Below, one piece after another: positions 45,241-55,136 of a DNA stretch of 64,000 nucleotides. The stretch covers positions 14,278,891 through 14,342,890 of the forward strand of contig CAMZMU010000069.1 of assembly GCA_947311845.1 (NCBI GenBank), read 5' to 3'. Both the position numbers and the translations under genes were made by a program. The notes under the pieces are model-generated. The model was not told the origin of the DNA and did no database searches. It saw only the letters and a list, made by a program, of their open reading frames with translations. Source of the DNA: Poa pratensis (lineage: Eukaryota; Streptophyta; Magnoliopsida; Poales; Poaceae). The stretch's first letter is position 1; each line of letters begins with the position of its first letter.

Positions 45241-47991
45241 ATGGAGGGAATGTGGTTGCTTGATGCTTCAATTGATCGTGGGCACCGTGCTAAGTTATTA
45301 GAGGGGAATCCAAGGCACTAAGCCCCTAATCACTCGCACGCCAAAGGAAAACTGGAGGATTCACCCTGCGTGGGTACAGAGGTATTGGTCATATTTATTT
45401 TACGGACACATGTTTTCTATTTATATTATTGTGCTAAACTAGATTGTTATGTTCTTTTGGATACGCAGGTTGAAATGGGCCGGGCTCTTACCTTTCGCGC
45501 GTCTAGTAGAGGCCAATGATACCTATTCGCGTATGACGATCGACGGATCTTTACTGAGCTGCTTGGTGGACCGATGGAGGCCGGAGACCCACACGTTCCA
45601 CTTTCGCTGGGGAGAGATGGCTCCTACTCTACAGGATGTATCATTCTTGCTAGGTTTACCTTTGGCGGGTGAGGCTGTTGGACCTTTGGAGGCACCGGTG
45701 AATTGGGAGGCCGATTTGATAGACCGTTTCGCTGGTATTTTCAACGGTGCTCCACCTCTACAGGCGGATTCTCACGGACCCAAGCTTGATTGGTTGCTTG
45801 GCTTTCAGGTTAGTTCATGTGTCTCATAATCTGTTATTTCTCATTTGTCGTTATATTTTTACCATGAATATAGGTCCACAAGTTTCCAGATATCCAGATC
45901 ATTTGGAACCGATACAACTCAATCGCAGCTTGGAGGCATACATCATGTGGCTTCTTGGTAAGGTGATGTTCACCGAGAACCATGTCGACACTATTACCGC
46001 GTGGTACCTCCCTTTCGCACGGGAGATCGCTGATGCTACCGAGCCGGCGCACATCAGACAGAGGAGTTGGGGTTCGGCTGTCTTAGCGGCTACGTACCGA
46101 GCTATGTGCAACGCTTGCATGCTACATTCAAGCAAGTCAGCCATTCTCGGATGCCCTCTATTTCTGCAGCTCTGGTCGTGGGAGAGGTTCTGTATAGGAC
46201 GGCCAGCCATACCTGAGAGCCTTTCCCATTGTGGGAGATCTTTGACGGTGACAACATCGACAAGCCTACTATTGCGACCGTCTATACACGCAACAAGGTA
46301 CGTATCTTGTTATAATTTAATACATCGACAAACTTACTATTGCGGCCGTGTATGAAAATAACTTGTGTTGTACGCAGAGACGCTTTGCTACTGAGCAGAC
46401 GAAGCAGTGCTACATTGCTTTTAACGAGCAATTTGATGTGTACACTTCGGTGATCTGGGAGCCGTACACAGACGAGCTCATTCAGCGAAGATACCCCGGA
46501 GGTATTTCTGATCTCTGCACACGTGACCAAGAGTATTGGATGACAAAATCGAAGATCATCTTCGATGTCTTCGTGGAGGAGATGTCTCAACAGAGGGTTA
46601 TGAGGCAATTTGGTCTTCGACAGTTGGTAGATCCTCCGCCAGTAGAGCGTCCCCTGCCAGATGTGTACCACAGTATGTGTAACGTAGTTTTTTTTCTAAA
46701 TTGTTCGTACTCAATCAATATTTACTGATAGAACACTCACCCAAATTTTAGGAACACAAGGAAGGGATTAGTCGGAGCGCGGCATGGTGGCTGCAGAGGC
46801 TACAACCTTACGTTTCAGAGTGGGACACTGCGACGACACGGCTCTGGGTCGAGCTGTCGGGTTTGATATCACTCTATACAATGCCTACTTGCAGAGGTAC
46901 ATGTCCGAAACACGGCTAATTATCGTTCGGCACTCTCACCCGGAGGTTATACCTGCCCCTACTACGTGGGATACATACCCGATATATGACACTTCTGCGT
47001 CCAGACAGCACGCGGTAATATTTTATTTCCTTTCACTAATTCATCTAACTGGTACATGCTTTCACATATATATATTTTATACTTTGTATTTCTATTTTCA
47101 GGCTAATTTGACGCACGAGATTATTCAGACTGATATCGCTGAGTATGGACGTTCTCTTTCCGCTGGCCCTCTTATACCACGGGAGCAGTCGATATCCTGG
47201 CTCAAGAGGCTGGAGGGGAAGCTACGGGACGTCTACGCGACACTCACGTGCACCCGCAGAGAGGACGTTGTTCGCCACCCGGTGGCACAACGACCCCCGC
47301 GCCCCCGCCACGACGCCAGCAGCAGCGACGGCAGCAGCACGTGCATCAGGATCACGAGGAGGAGCAGCAACACGAGGAGGAGGAGCAGCACGACGACCAG
47401 CATCTCCTGCACCAGCAGCACGTGGAGCAGCCGCATCGCCGACATGAGCCGCGTCCACGTCTAGTACCTCAGCCGAGGCCACCTCCTCCTGACCAGGCAG
47501 GAGGTTCGCGTGGCAGGTCCCACTTCCAGTTACGGGTATCGGCCACAGTCTCCTCCTCAGTACCGAGGTCCCGCCCCGGAATTCCTGGATTACGGTACGT
47601 ATATTGTTTTCATATTTCATCTGCATTCTAATTGGGACTGCGTATTTCTTATGTACTAATGATTCCATCTGTAGGAGCCTATGGCTATCACACGGCTACG
47701 TCCGCGCACAAGGCGTCAGGATCTGGATCAGGGTGGGGGAGTGACCAGGAGGCTCGGGCCCACGCGGGGGACGAAATGTCCAGCTGGTTGAGCATTTTCG
47801 ACACTCCAGATTTCCCCACGCAGCCGCGACAGGGTCTCATTCACCAGACTCCTCCACCATACCCCACACAGGATACACAGGATGACGTGGACTTGACAGT
47901 GCCTCGTCAAACCCGGGTACCTCACAGGTTCGACTGGACGACGCCCGTCCAGCCCCCTCCTCGTCAGCCTCGGCCACGCAGGGGTCAGTGA
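45241..47991 (+). CDS. Plant mobile domain (PMD) protein, about seven exons
   Basis: Exons inferred from GT..AG sites and homology: 45241-45381, 45469-45808, 45874-46297, 46378-46672, 46752-47014, 47102-47594, 47675-47991. Key segments are RIHPAWVQ|RLKWAGLLPFARLVE, LLSCLVDRWRPETHTFHFRW, EMAPTLQDVSFLLGLPL (the PMD signature), YIMWLLGKVMF, WERFCIGRPAIPE, YIAFNEQFDVYTSVIWEPY and a Pro/Gln/Arg-rich C-terminus ending RPRRGQ. The PMD is the domain of Arabidopsis MAIN and MAIL1 and of many plant transposon proteins. Its biochemical role is unclear. Single-base frame changes are needed in exons 1, 3 and 5 (for example near 45886, a T run), so as written it is interrupted. Located 3' of the transposase in the same orientation. 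Confidence 0.7.
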
Positions 47992-48276
47992 TATCTTCGA
48001 GACATATTCGTACTTAGGTGCATGAGACATATCCGTATTTCTATTTCTATGTGAGACATATTCATATTTATGTTCGTATGTACGAGACATATTATTATCT
48101 ACGTACGAGACATATTATTATCTATGTACGAAACATTCCACATTGCATCGATAAATTAATTTAACATACAACACTACAGGTCCACGTTACAACTTCACTA
48201 GTTCTAAACACTGCATAGAACAACTACTGGTAAATAATACATGGAACTGAACGATAACTAATTCTAATCAACGACT

Positions 48277-49022
48277 TCACTTCCCTCTGCCACGTGTTCG
48301 TGATGGAGGCATGAAATCATCATCACTATTTTCCTCGGCGACAGCCTTCGATGCACCAACACTCTTCAACTTACGTCTAGAGTTGCCTCGTTTAGGAGGC
48401 ATGAAATCATCATCACTATCATCTTGAACGGCTTTCTTGGATGATCCACCACTCTTCGCCTTTGATATAGTCCTCTTCACTGCTTCAGCGTGAAGGAGAT
48501 TTCCAGACCCATCACGACATGCGCCAAAAAGTATTTCCATCCAACCAAAATAAGGGATCTCTTTGTTCAGAAACTATCCATCGGCAGGCCAGTGCTGGAC
48601 ATTCACAAAATCAGGGGAAAAAAGTTAGTACGATAACACTAGATTCTAACATAATATAAATTCGGTACTCAGTTACCTTCACGTGAAATGCATAGGCCTC
48701 CGGCGAAAAATGGATTATCGTTGACTTAGGTGTCATAGGCATGTCCCTAAGCCCCGCCTCAATAGCTTTTAGCTCATTAATTCTCTGTCACTTCCACCGC
48801 CACCCATCAATTTCATCTGAAATTTCTTCAGGGGTCATCTGGATTTTGTTTTTTTTTTGCTATAATTTCTCCCGTCTCACGAATGTTGCCCCACTCACTA
48901 ACTAGCTCCCTATAACAGCTCTTGGGCCTACCCTCCCTAATACTATCTTCAGTCCATATTGCGGCGTGATACAAAACACACCATGACCTATGCTCCGAAC
49001 TAGGACCCGAACTACCAGACAT
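48277..49022 (-). pseudogene. Unrecognised two-exon gene of the MULE, convergent to the PMD gene
   Basis: Exon 1 (49022-48677) starts MSGSSGPSSEHRSWCVLYHA and continues through GRPKSCYRELVSEWGNIRE. After a run of A codons near 48850 the frame changes to MTPEEISDEIDGW and LRDMPMTPKSTIIHF. A GT..AG intron (48676-48595) follows in phase 0. Exon 2 (48594-48277) has HWPADG, a stop, FLNKEIPYFGWMEILFGACR, then two copies of an acidic motif (DSDDDFMPP and NSDDDFMPP) separated by basic residues, ending RTRGRGK. The frame change sits in a ten-base homopolymer. I do not recognise the family. The repeated acidic/basic tail suggests a nuclear protein. Its promoter is the E2F-like array upstream. Confidence 0.55.
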
Positions 49023-49088
49023 CGTTCCTATCCGACTAAGGAAATAACCACGCACCACACCCCTCCTCCATCACAAAATCTAATGGGG

Positions 49089-49260
49089 TATATATATAGG
49101 CTCACCCGGGAGAAGAAGAGCGGGAGAAAAATGGCGGGAGAAAAAGGCGGGAGGAAAATGGCGGGAACAAAATGGCGCGAGAACTATGGCGGGAGAAATA
49201 TGGCGGGAGAAGAAGGGCGGGAAAAAAAGCCGGGACAACAAGGGCGCGAAACAAATTCGG
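49089..49260 (-). promoter_or_regulatory. E2F-like site array plus TATA box for the minus-strand MULE gene
   Basis: A TATATATATA block (49089-49098) lies 67-76 bp before the minus-strand start codon at 49022. Just upstream (49118-49250) about ten GGCGGGA or GGCGCGA words recur every 12-16 bp. On the minus strand they read TCTCCCGCC, TTTCCCGCC-like and TTTCGCGCC, the plant E2F consensus forms. The array therefore predicts S-phase-linked transcription of the convergent gene. Binding is inferred from motif match only. Confidence 0.6.
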
Positions 49261-49267
49261 ACAGGAG

Positions 49268-49470
49268 CTAGGCATGCAGTCGGCTTCCACTAAGCTGATT
49301 AGGCGTAATCGGCTTTAACAGAACCGATTAGTCCCTGTCGTCCTCGACGAAGCCGACTACGTGCATGCACCCCGGGACGACAGGCCTGTCGGCTTCGTCG
49401 ACACCGATTGTCCCCTGTCGTCTTCGTCGAGACCGAGTAGGCCCTGTCGGTTTCGACGGGACCGACTGAG
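49268..49470. repeat. Subterminal GTCGGNTTCG repeat cluster at the MULE right end
   Basis: At least six words of the type GTCGGCTTC, ACCGATTAG, CGACGAAGCCGAC and their complements are packed here, some forming palindromes (GTCGGCTTCGTCGACACCGA near 49388). The left end has only one such pair. Clusters of this kind are typical transposase-binding sites. The asymmetry is unusual. Confidence 0.65.
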
Positions 49471-49549
49471 TAATATTTTTGAAAAAAATAAAAACTGCGT
49501 ATTATTTCAACAATTTAATAATTTTCGTGTATTATTTTAAAAAATTAGC

Positions 49550-50330
49550 TTCATATTAGGCCTTTACCTTTTGTTGTGTGTGTGTGATGTTCAGTTAAAA
49601 AATCGATTTTTTTTTTCATTCTGCTCACTGAATCCTCGGCATTTTTTTGTAAAAATAAATGAAACAAGATGCAAATTTATGTACATTGTGCTTATCGCTT
49701 ACTGGCCGACGTACTGACCTAGTGAGCAGACAGAAGCTGGGTGGTCGACACGTATCCAGTGGTACCCGCTATGTTCTTATCAGTTGTCCGTAGGAATTGC
49801 CAGTTTGGTGCTGCCAAGACAGACCGAAGATAGAACTATCACAAAAACGGAAATGGGTAGTCTGCAGCAGTGCAGGCTCACACATGCTGCCCGCGACCGG
49901 TCTCCAATACTTTTGGCCATCTCCTCCTTTGGCGTAGAGATGATCAGTCTGCTGCTGGGCGAGGGGCACGCTCACGCATGCACGTACAAGCGTTCACACC
50001 CACACATGGCTTGATACGGACCTCTGTGTTTGATTTCCTTCATTGCAGGCTCCACAGATCGTTTATAACAAAAAAATCGAAATTGACATTTTTAAAGTTT
50101 CAAAAAACTGGGGAAAAATCCTAGATGTATACAATGATAGGATTTACAAGTCTGCAGAAAAATGTAACTCGAAAATCGGTATATTGCGGGCTGTGTCTCC
50201 CCACCACCCCTACCCCCCCCCCCCCCCCCCCCCTCGGGCTGTCCAGCAAACCCAAAAGTCAGCCCATATGTGGGGGTTGACGCGTCCGCCATGTCGGATC
50301 CTACCGGACGGACCCACCCAAATTACATCA
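49550..50330. repeat. 0.8-kb repeat, copy 1
   Basis: Collinear with 51168-52015: CATATTAGGCCTTTACC, GCCGACGTACTGACCTAGTG, GGTCGACACGTATCCAGTGG, GCACGCTCACGCATGCACG, CAGGCTCC...GATCGTTT, ATCCTAGATGTATA, a long C run, GTCAGCCCATATG and GACGCGTCC. It includes a 21-base C tract (about 50213-50233). No coding sequence is supported. Confidence 0.85.
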
Positions 50331-50559
50331 AGGTAGCTAGCTCAGCTTGAGCGATTTGCAGTAATAGTGTTTTTGCGCTGAACTTGCAGCGGCGTCGGGA
50401 GGAAGAAGACCCGCCTGGACAAGTCTCCAAATGGGTCAGTGGCGTTGGGTCGTCATGCAGCCGGCGGACACGCGCGGACATTTGTTGTCCGTTTTGACGA
50501 CCCAAACGGACATTTTTGGACAAAAAAAGGGACAAATGGCCTAAATGAAGACTTTATGA

Positions 50560-50910
50560 AGAATCGGAAATCTCTAGTGATTGTTTTGTGCTAAGATGAT
50601 GATTAATCATAGAGTTAGACCTTTTAATGCAACTTGGTTAAACAATAGTCATTCGTATGGTGCCCTCATAGTAGAGTTAAAAAAAACCTTTCTTTAATTG
50701 AAATTGTTCGTATATTTAGCTATCAGGATGTGACTTTTGTGATAGGAAGTGATTTTCGTAACTGTTCGTATATTTAGCTATCAGGATGTGACTTTTGTGA
50801 TAGGAAGTGATTTTAGTATCTTCATAAAAGCTAGTGAGTGCCTTGCTGGTAGGCAATTCACTTGGTCTAACAACATGTAAACCCTCGGTTTTAGAAAATC
50901 AACAAAGATT
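50560..50910 (+). pseudogene. LINE endonuclease remnant with a 58-bp tandem duplication
   Basis: The plus strand reads FVIGSDFSIFIKASECLAGR then QFTWSNN, close to the GGDFN...GRQFTWAN block of L1-type endonucleases, then a stop. The segment TGTTCGTATATTTAGCTATC... is repeated at 50705 and 50763 (period 58 bp), upsetting the frame. Nothing of the flanking LINE survives recognisably. Confidence 0.5.
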
Positions 50911-51135
50911 TACTCCCTCCGTTACTAAAAGTAAGGCCTGTAAATTTTCCAAGAAGTTAAACAATGCATGTATAGTTCGACCAAGCTTATATAAAGAACT
51001 ATCAACCTCATGAAAACTATTTTTCACATGATATCAATATAGCACTATGGTTGTTGAACATTTTTTGCAAAAACTTGTTTACAGTGCTTTAGTTCTTCAA
51101 AAACTTATAGGCCACTTTCGTTAACAGAGGGAGTA
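50911..51135. mobile_element. Stowaway-like MITE, degenerate (225 bp)
   Basis: Ends TACTCCCTCCGTTA and TAACAGAGGGAGTA are inverted repeats with TA flanks. Internal pairing is partial (AAGTAAGGCCTGTAAAT against the complement near 51105). It sits between the two copies of the 0.8-kb repeat. Confidence 0.75.
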
Positions 51136-51167
51136 GCAAGTACTAGGTGAGAAAAGGGTTCTCATGC

Positions 51168-52015
51168 GGTTCATATTAGGCCTTTACCTTTTCTTGTGTG
51201 TGTGATGTTCAGTTTAAAAGTCGGATATTTTTTCATTCTGCGTACTGAATCCTCGGCATTTTTGTCCATTAAAAAAATGAAACAAAGATGCAATTTTCTG
51301 TACATTGTGCTTATCGCCTAGTGGCCGACGTACTGACCTAGTGAGCAGACAGAAGCTGGGTGGTCGACACGTATCCAGTGGTACCCACCATGTTCAAATC
51401 AGTTGTCCGTAGGAATTGCTAGTTTGGTGCTGCCAGCCAGTCTACAATTGGTGACACAACGACGATAGAACTATCACAAAAACGGAAATGGGCCTCACAC
51501 ACGCTGCCCGGGACAGAGATATCATCAGCCGGTCTCCAAAACTTTTGCCCATCTCCTTTGCTGGACGAGTGGGCACGCTCACGCATGCACGTACAAGCGT
51601 TCATGTGCAGAGACCCAGACATGGCTTGATACGGACCTCTGTTGTTTGATTTCCTTCATTGCAGGCTCCCTAGATCGTTTTTAACAGAAAATTCGAAATT
51701 GACATTTTAAAGTTTCAAAAAATTGGGAAAAAAATCCTAGATGTATATAGTGATTGGATCTACAATTGTGCAAAATTTGAACTCGAAAATAGTTACATTG
51801 CCAACCGTCCACCCCAACCCCCACCCCACATACGTCTGGGTAGATCCGGACAGAAAACACGCACCCGACCGCCTCCCTACCCCCCCCCCCCCCCCCTCCC
51901 CAAATAAAACTCAGCCCAAACATCCGGGCTGTCTAGCAAACACCAAAGTCAGCCCATATGTTGGGGTTGACGCGTCCACCACGTCGGACCGACGGGACGG
52001 ACCCACCCAATTTGC
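51168..52015. repeat. 0.8-kb repeat, copy 2
   Basis: Same order of blocks as 49550-50330, in direct orientation and about 1.62 kb downstream, with a different C-rich centre (about 51882-51900) and some extra bases. A third, shorter and more diverged copy is at 38186-38480. Confidence 0.85.
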
Positions 52016-52361
52016 ATAAACTCGCACCGAACCCTCGCCCTAAAGGAGATATTTGTCACACTCGCTCGCCTTCTTCTCCAAGCTCTCCCGCCGTCTATGC
52101 CTCTCCATTGGCCGGCCGCACCCCGACCATCGTCCGCACTCCCGCCTATACCTTTCCCAACCAGATTTTGCCCATAGAAGAGCTATGTGGCGGCCGCATG
52201 TTCGCCGACCGATTCCGTCGCATCCGCCTCTTCCGCCGACCACCGTCGCTCCTCCATGGCTTCTCCGAACGCCCGGTTTCCTGATCTGAAAGTTCCTCCG
52301 ACCCCAAGCTCTCTGAACGCCGTCGTCGACGATCGATTTAGCCCCTCACCGCCGCCGCACC

Positions 52362-52980
52362 ATGGTTTCCTGGGACACCAATGAGTCTGAGGCAGGCTCC
52401 TTCCCTCTATACGGGAAAAACACCTCCTCCGGCTCCACCACAGTATGTTCTAGGGTTAGGGTTTGCTCAAATTTTGAGTTGATTTGAGTTGCATTTAGAA
52501 TCGATTTGAATTGCATTTTGTTGCAGGATTCAAATACATGTAGTTGCAATGTCCGTGGTGTCATTTTCGAGTTAAACGATTCCCTCCGAGCCAAGATGCT
52601 CATATTGGAAGATTTGAACTTCACAATCGAGAGAGAAAAAGAAGACCGGAGAAAAGTTTGAGTTAGTTCAAGATTTAAAACGGAAGTTGGAGGAGACAAT
52701 AAAGAAGATTGAAGAAGAGAAGAAAGAAATAGAAGAAGAGAAGAAGAGGTTGGAAGAAAAGAAGATGATGGTGGAACAAAGGAAGATGGAAATGCATTTA
52801 CAACTTGCCGACATTGTCGATGATTACAAAATCAAAATGGATGAATCTCGGATGAAGATGAAGAAGATAAAAAAACATGCCATGGATAAGGAGATGTATC
52901 TCCACTATGCTTTGGTAGCTATAGTTATTTTTGTTATAATTGTAGTTGCTATGTATGGTCTATCTTTGTACACTGGGTAG
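52362..52980 (+). CDS. Coiled-coil protein with C-terminal membrane segment (GRF zinc-finger protein-like), one frame break
   Basis: Exon 1 (52362-52442) encodes MVSWDTNESEAGSFPLYGKN. An 84-bp intron (52443-52526, GTATGT...TTGCAG) follows in phase 0. Exon 2 (52527-52980) encodes a short Cys-containing segment (CSCNVRG), LRAKMLILEDLNFTIEREKE, a long Lys/Glu coiled coil and a hydrophobic tail YALVAIVIFVIIVVAMYGL that should span a membrane. The coil frame is reached only if the A run at 52652-52655 loses one base. The layout resembles grass proteins with an N-terminal GRF zinc finger followed by a coil and a tail anchor, but most of the zinc finger is absent. It is a moderate-confidence gene or recent pseudogene. 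Function unknown. Confidence 0.55.
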
Positions 52981-53510
52981 AATTATGTAGATAAATCTTC
53001 AAAAGAATCAATATGCATGGTTTTGATGAAGAATTTAGGGGTTATGATTGGAGGGCACAACATTTGAACTTGTCTGGGGTCTGTCCGCGGACAGTTTGGT
53101 GGCAGAATTTGCAAAGGCCGGTGAAAATGCTCTAAAAATGACAAATGGATGGATATGGGTGGTGAGCAGTACACAGTTTTAAAAACATGAAATTTTGCCC
53201 AATTTGTCTTTTCAGCTCGAAATACAATGAATTTTGGGTTAAAATTGTGCTTGTGGATCTAGACACTATCTACGCTTTTTTAAAACTAAAAAATGCAGGT
53301 TTTGAATTTTAAAACCGGGCTCCCTGGAGTCGGGTTCCATTTGCAGTTTAGGTAGTGGGGACGGGGTATTATTATTGTTTTGACTGTTCGGCTTAGACTG
53401 GGAAGATCACTTGTTTGGTTATCTACAGTAGGTTCGTCAGCCGCGTCTGTCACAGTCATGAACCAAGCATACGTAGTCTAAAACGGTTGGATGGTCAAGC
53501 TCACTTCTAC
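52981..53510. other. 3' flank of the coiled-coil gene
   Basis: No gene seen. It includes GTCTGTCCGCGGACAG (palindrome, about 53081-53096) and GACAAATGG-type words like those near 50500, perhaps relics of one MITE family. Confidence 0.35.
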
Positions 53511-54171
53511 TTAGGGCATGCCCAACGCGTCGCCCCAGCCAGCTGCCCCGCAGGCCAGCTAGTCTCGGATTGTCAGAGCGGTCACCCCGCAGAGTGTCAG
53601 TGTGGCCTGCAGAAGAGGCGGCTTCCTCGGGTCGGAAAGGTAGGGGAGAGAGGAAAAGGGTAGGAGAGAGAAGAGGAAGCGGAAAAGAGAAAGGAGAAAG
53701 TGATGGTGATGGGGATTGCTTCCATGTTCCTTGCGAAAATGAGGTGCTCGGTAGGAGGACGCCTAGCTCTGGAATGCGGCCATGGTTTGCGCGGGTCAGG
53801 TGTACGTGTACCTGTAGCTGCCGGAGAGAGTAGCCGCGGAGAGATTAGCAAAAACGGCTGAGAAAATGGATGGATTGATTGATTTGGGCTTCGAATTTGA
53901 AGTTTTTCTGGATTTACTATCGATCTTGGAGACAAATTTGGAAGAAATTTGTGGGAGTAAGAGGAGCTCGGGATAGGTTCTGGCGAAGAAGATGAAGCCA
54001 TGTTGAAGGAAGAAAATATCTCAAGAGAGAGAGATTATGGGTCCCACTGAGACGGTGGCCTCACGTCGATGCGTTGGGAGATTTTTTCTCTGAACTGCTG
54101 CTTCGCTTCTTTTTCCTACGTGGAGTTCATGGGGCGGTGGAATACGTGTGCTACCATTGCTCGTGCCCTTA
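53511..54171. mobile_element. Tourist/Harbinger-type non-autonomous element (655 bp)
   Basis: Imperfect inverted ends GGGCATGCCCAACG (53514) and CATTGCTCGTGCCC (to 54168) are flanked by TTA on both sides (53511-53513 and 54169-54171), the PIF/Harbinger target duplication. The ends resemble those of the 33438-33764 MITE. A minus-strand frame of 134 codons (54001-53597, Ser/Pro-rich start) lies inside. No family is recognised and it may be non-coding. Confidence 0.7.
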
Positions 54172-54838
54172 GCATGCTAAACTGACCTCACATTTCTTTT
54201 GTACAACACCACATTTGTAAAGAAAAATTCCAGCATGAAAGTATTGCGGACTGGCGAGACAAAGCTACTTCACAAAGGAATTTTAAAAGATCAACGTGTG
54301 TGACGAATAACGTTAAAATGGTCTGGCTGACGTCAAGGGTTGGGTTTTTAACTTTTTATGCTAGAGGTGGCACTTGTATTCAAAATAGAAAACTTACATA
54401 ATGAAAGGTAGGTGGAATGGTGACTGGTGAGATGGAGCTACTGTTCATAGAGATTTTAAAAAGATTGACCTTGGGCAACGAATTTCGCAAATTCGGTATG
54501 CATGAGCTTCACACTGAAACACGAAACTAGAGATTTGTGGTTAAAGAAACTTGAATCAATTGCTACAATGGAATCATATCGTCAGTGTGGACCTTTTTGT
54601 TAGACACCGAGTGTTGGTGCAGAGAGAGATACAGAGAGAGTACATAAAGATAAGAAGAACTACTCTCGTTGTGCAAATTAAGCGTTTCCTAGGGATATGA
54701 CTAAGCACTGCTTTAAGCGGCATGTGGACTAACGTGGTACGTCTTCGAGGAAGTGTGCTACAAAACTCAAGCACACAACTAGTTGGACGTACTCAAGCTA
54801 TCTAGGATGTCCAAATACTTCAACATCCGTGCAAGATC
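54172..54838. other. Unassigned intergenic sequence
   Basis: Nothing recognised. Short frames lack motifs. Confidence 0.35.
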
Positions 54839-55136
54839 AGTTTGAGTGGTTCCTTATGTTGAAGTCGGAGTCGCCGCAAGGTGTGCAACGATGACACAGA
54901 AGGCAACGTCGACGACGACTCTAGCTTCGGTGGTGTGTGCAGTTTGCGTGGGTAGCCAGGGTGGCTGTGTGTGCCCTCATGACGGTTGTCGAGGGTGTTG
55001 TTTCGGTTTTAGGCCGGTTTCCCGCTAATTAACCGGTTAATTCCTACTTCTTCTTAATTAATGAAAATGGCAATTCTTTTGCCTCGGTTCAAAAAAAAAG
55101 TTTCAGTGGTTCCTTAGGTTGAAGTCCTATTTTTCA
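54839..55136 (+). mobile_element. 5'-truncated LINE 3' end with long target duplication
   Basis: About 240 bp ending CGCTAATTAACCGG...GCAATTCTTTTGCCTCGG followed by a run of A (to about 55107), typical of L1-type LINE 3' ends in grasses. It is flanked by GTTTGAGTGGTTCCTTATG... (54840) and GTTTCAGTGGTTCCTTAGG... (55109), a target duplication of about 27 bp with two or three changes. The family differs from the LINEs at 6551 and 15345. Confidence 0.75.

Larger units (their letters stand above)
41370..49470 (+). mobile_element. Mutator-like element (MULE) with transposase, PMD gene and a convergent gene
   Basis: The left end CCCAGTCGG-N11-CCGACAAGG (41370-41398) and the right end, read on the other strand, CTCAGTCGG-N11-CCGACAGGG (49470-49442) are inverted repeats with matching outer and inner blocks. 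Inside lie a MULE transposase (+), a plant mobile domain gene (+) and an unrecognised gene (-) facing them. A 9-bp target duplication was not found, so the exact ends are tentative. PMD genes in plant DNA transposons are known. The convergent third gene parallels the mudrA/mudrB layout of MuDR only in arrangement. Confidence 0.7.

Noticed and set aside
47222..47668. Minus-strand frames with Ala/Val/Leu-rich runs
   Set aside because: They are shadows of the repetitive CAG/CACGAGGAG exon of the PMD gene.
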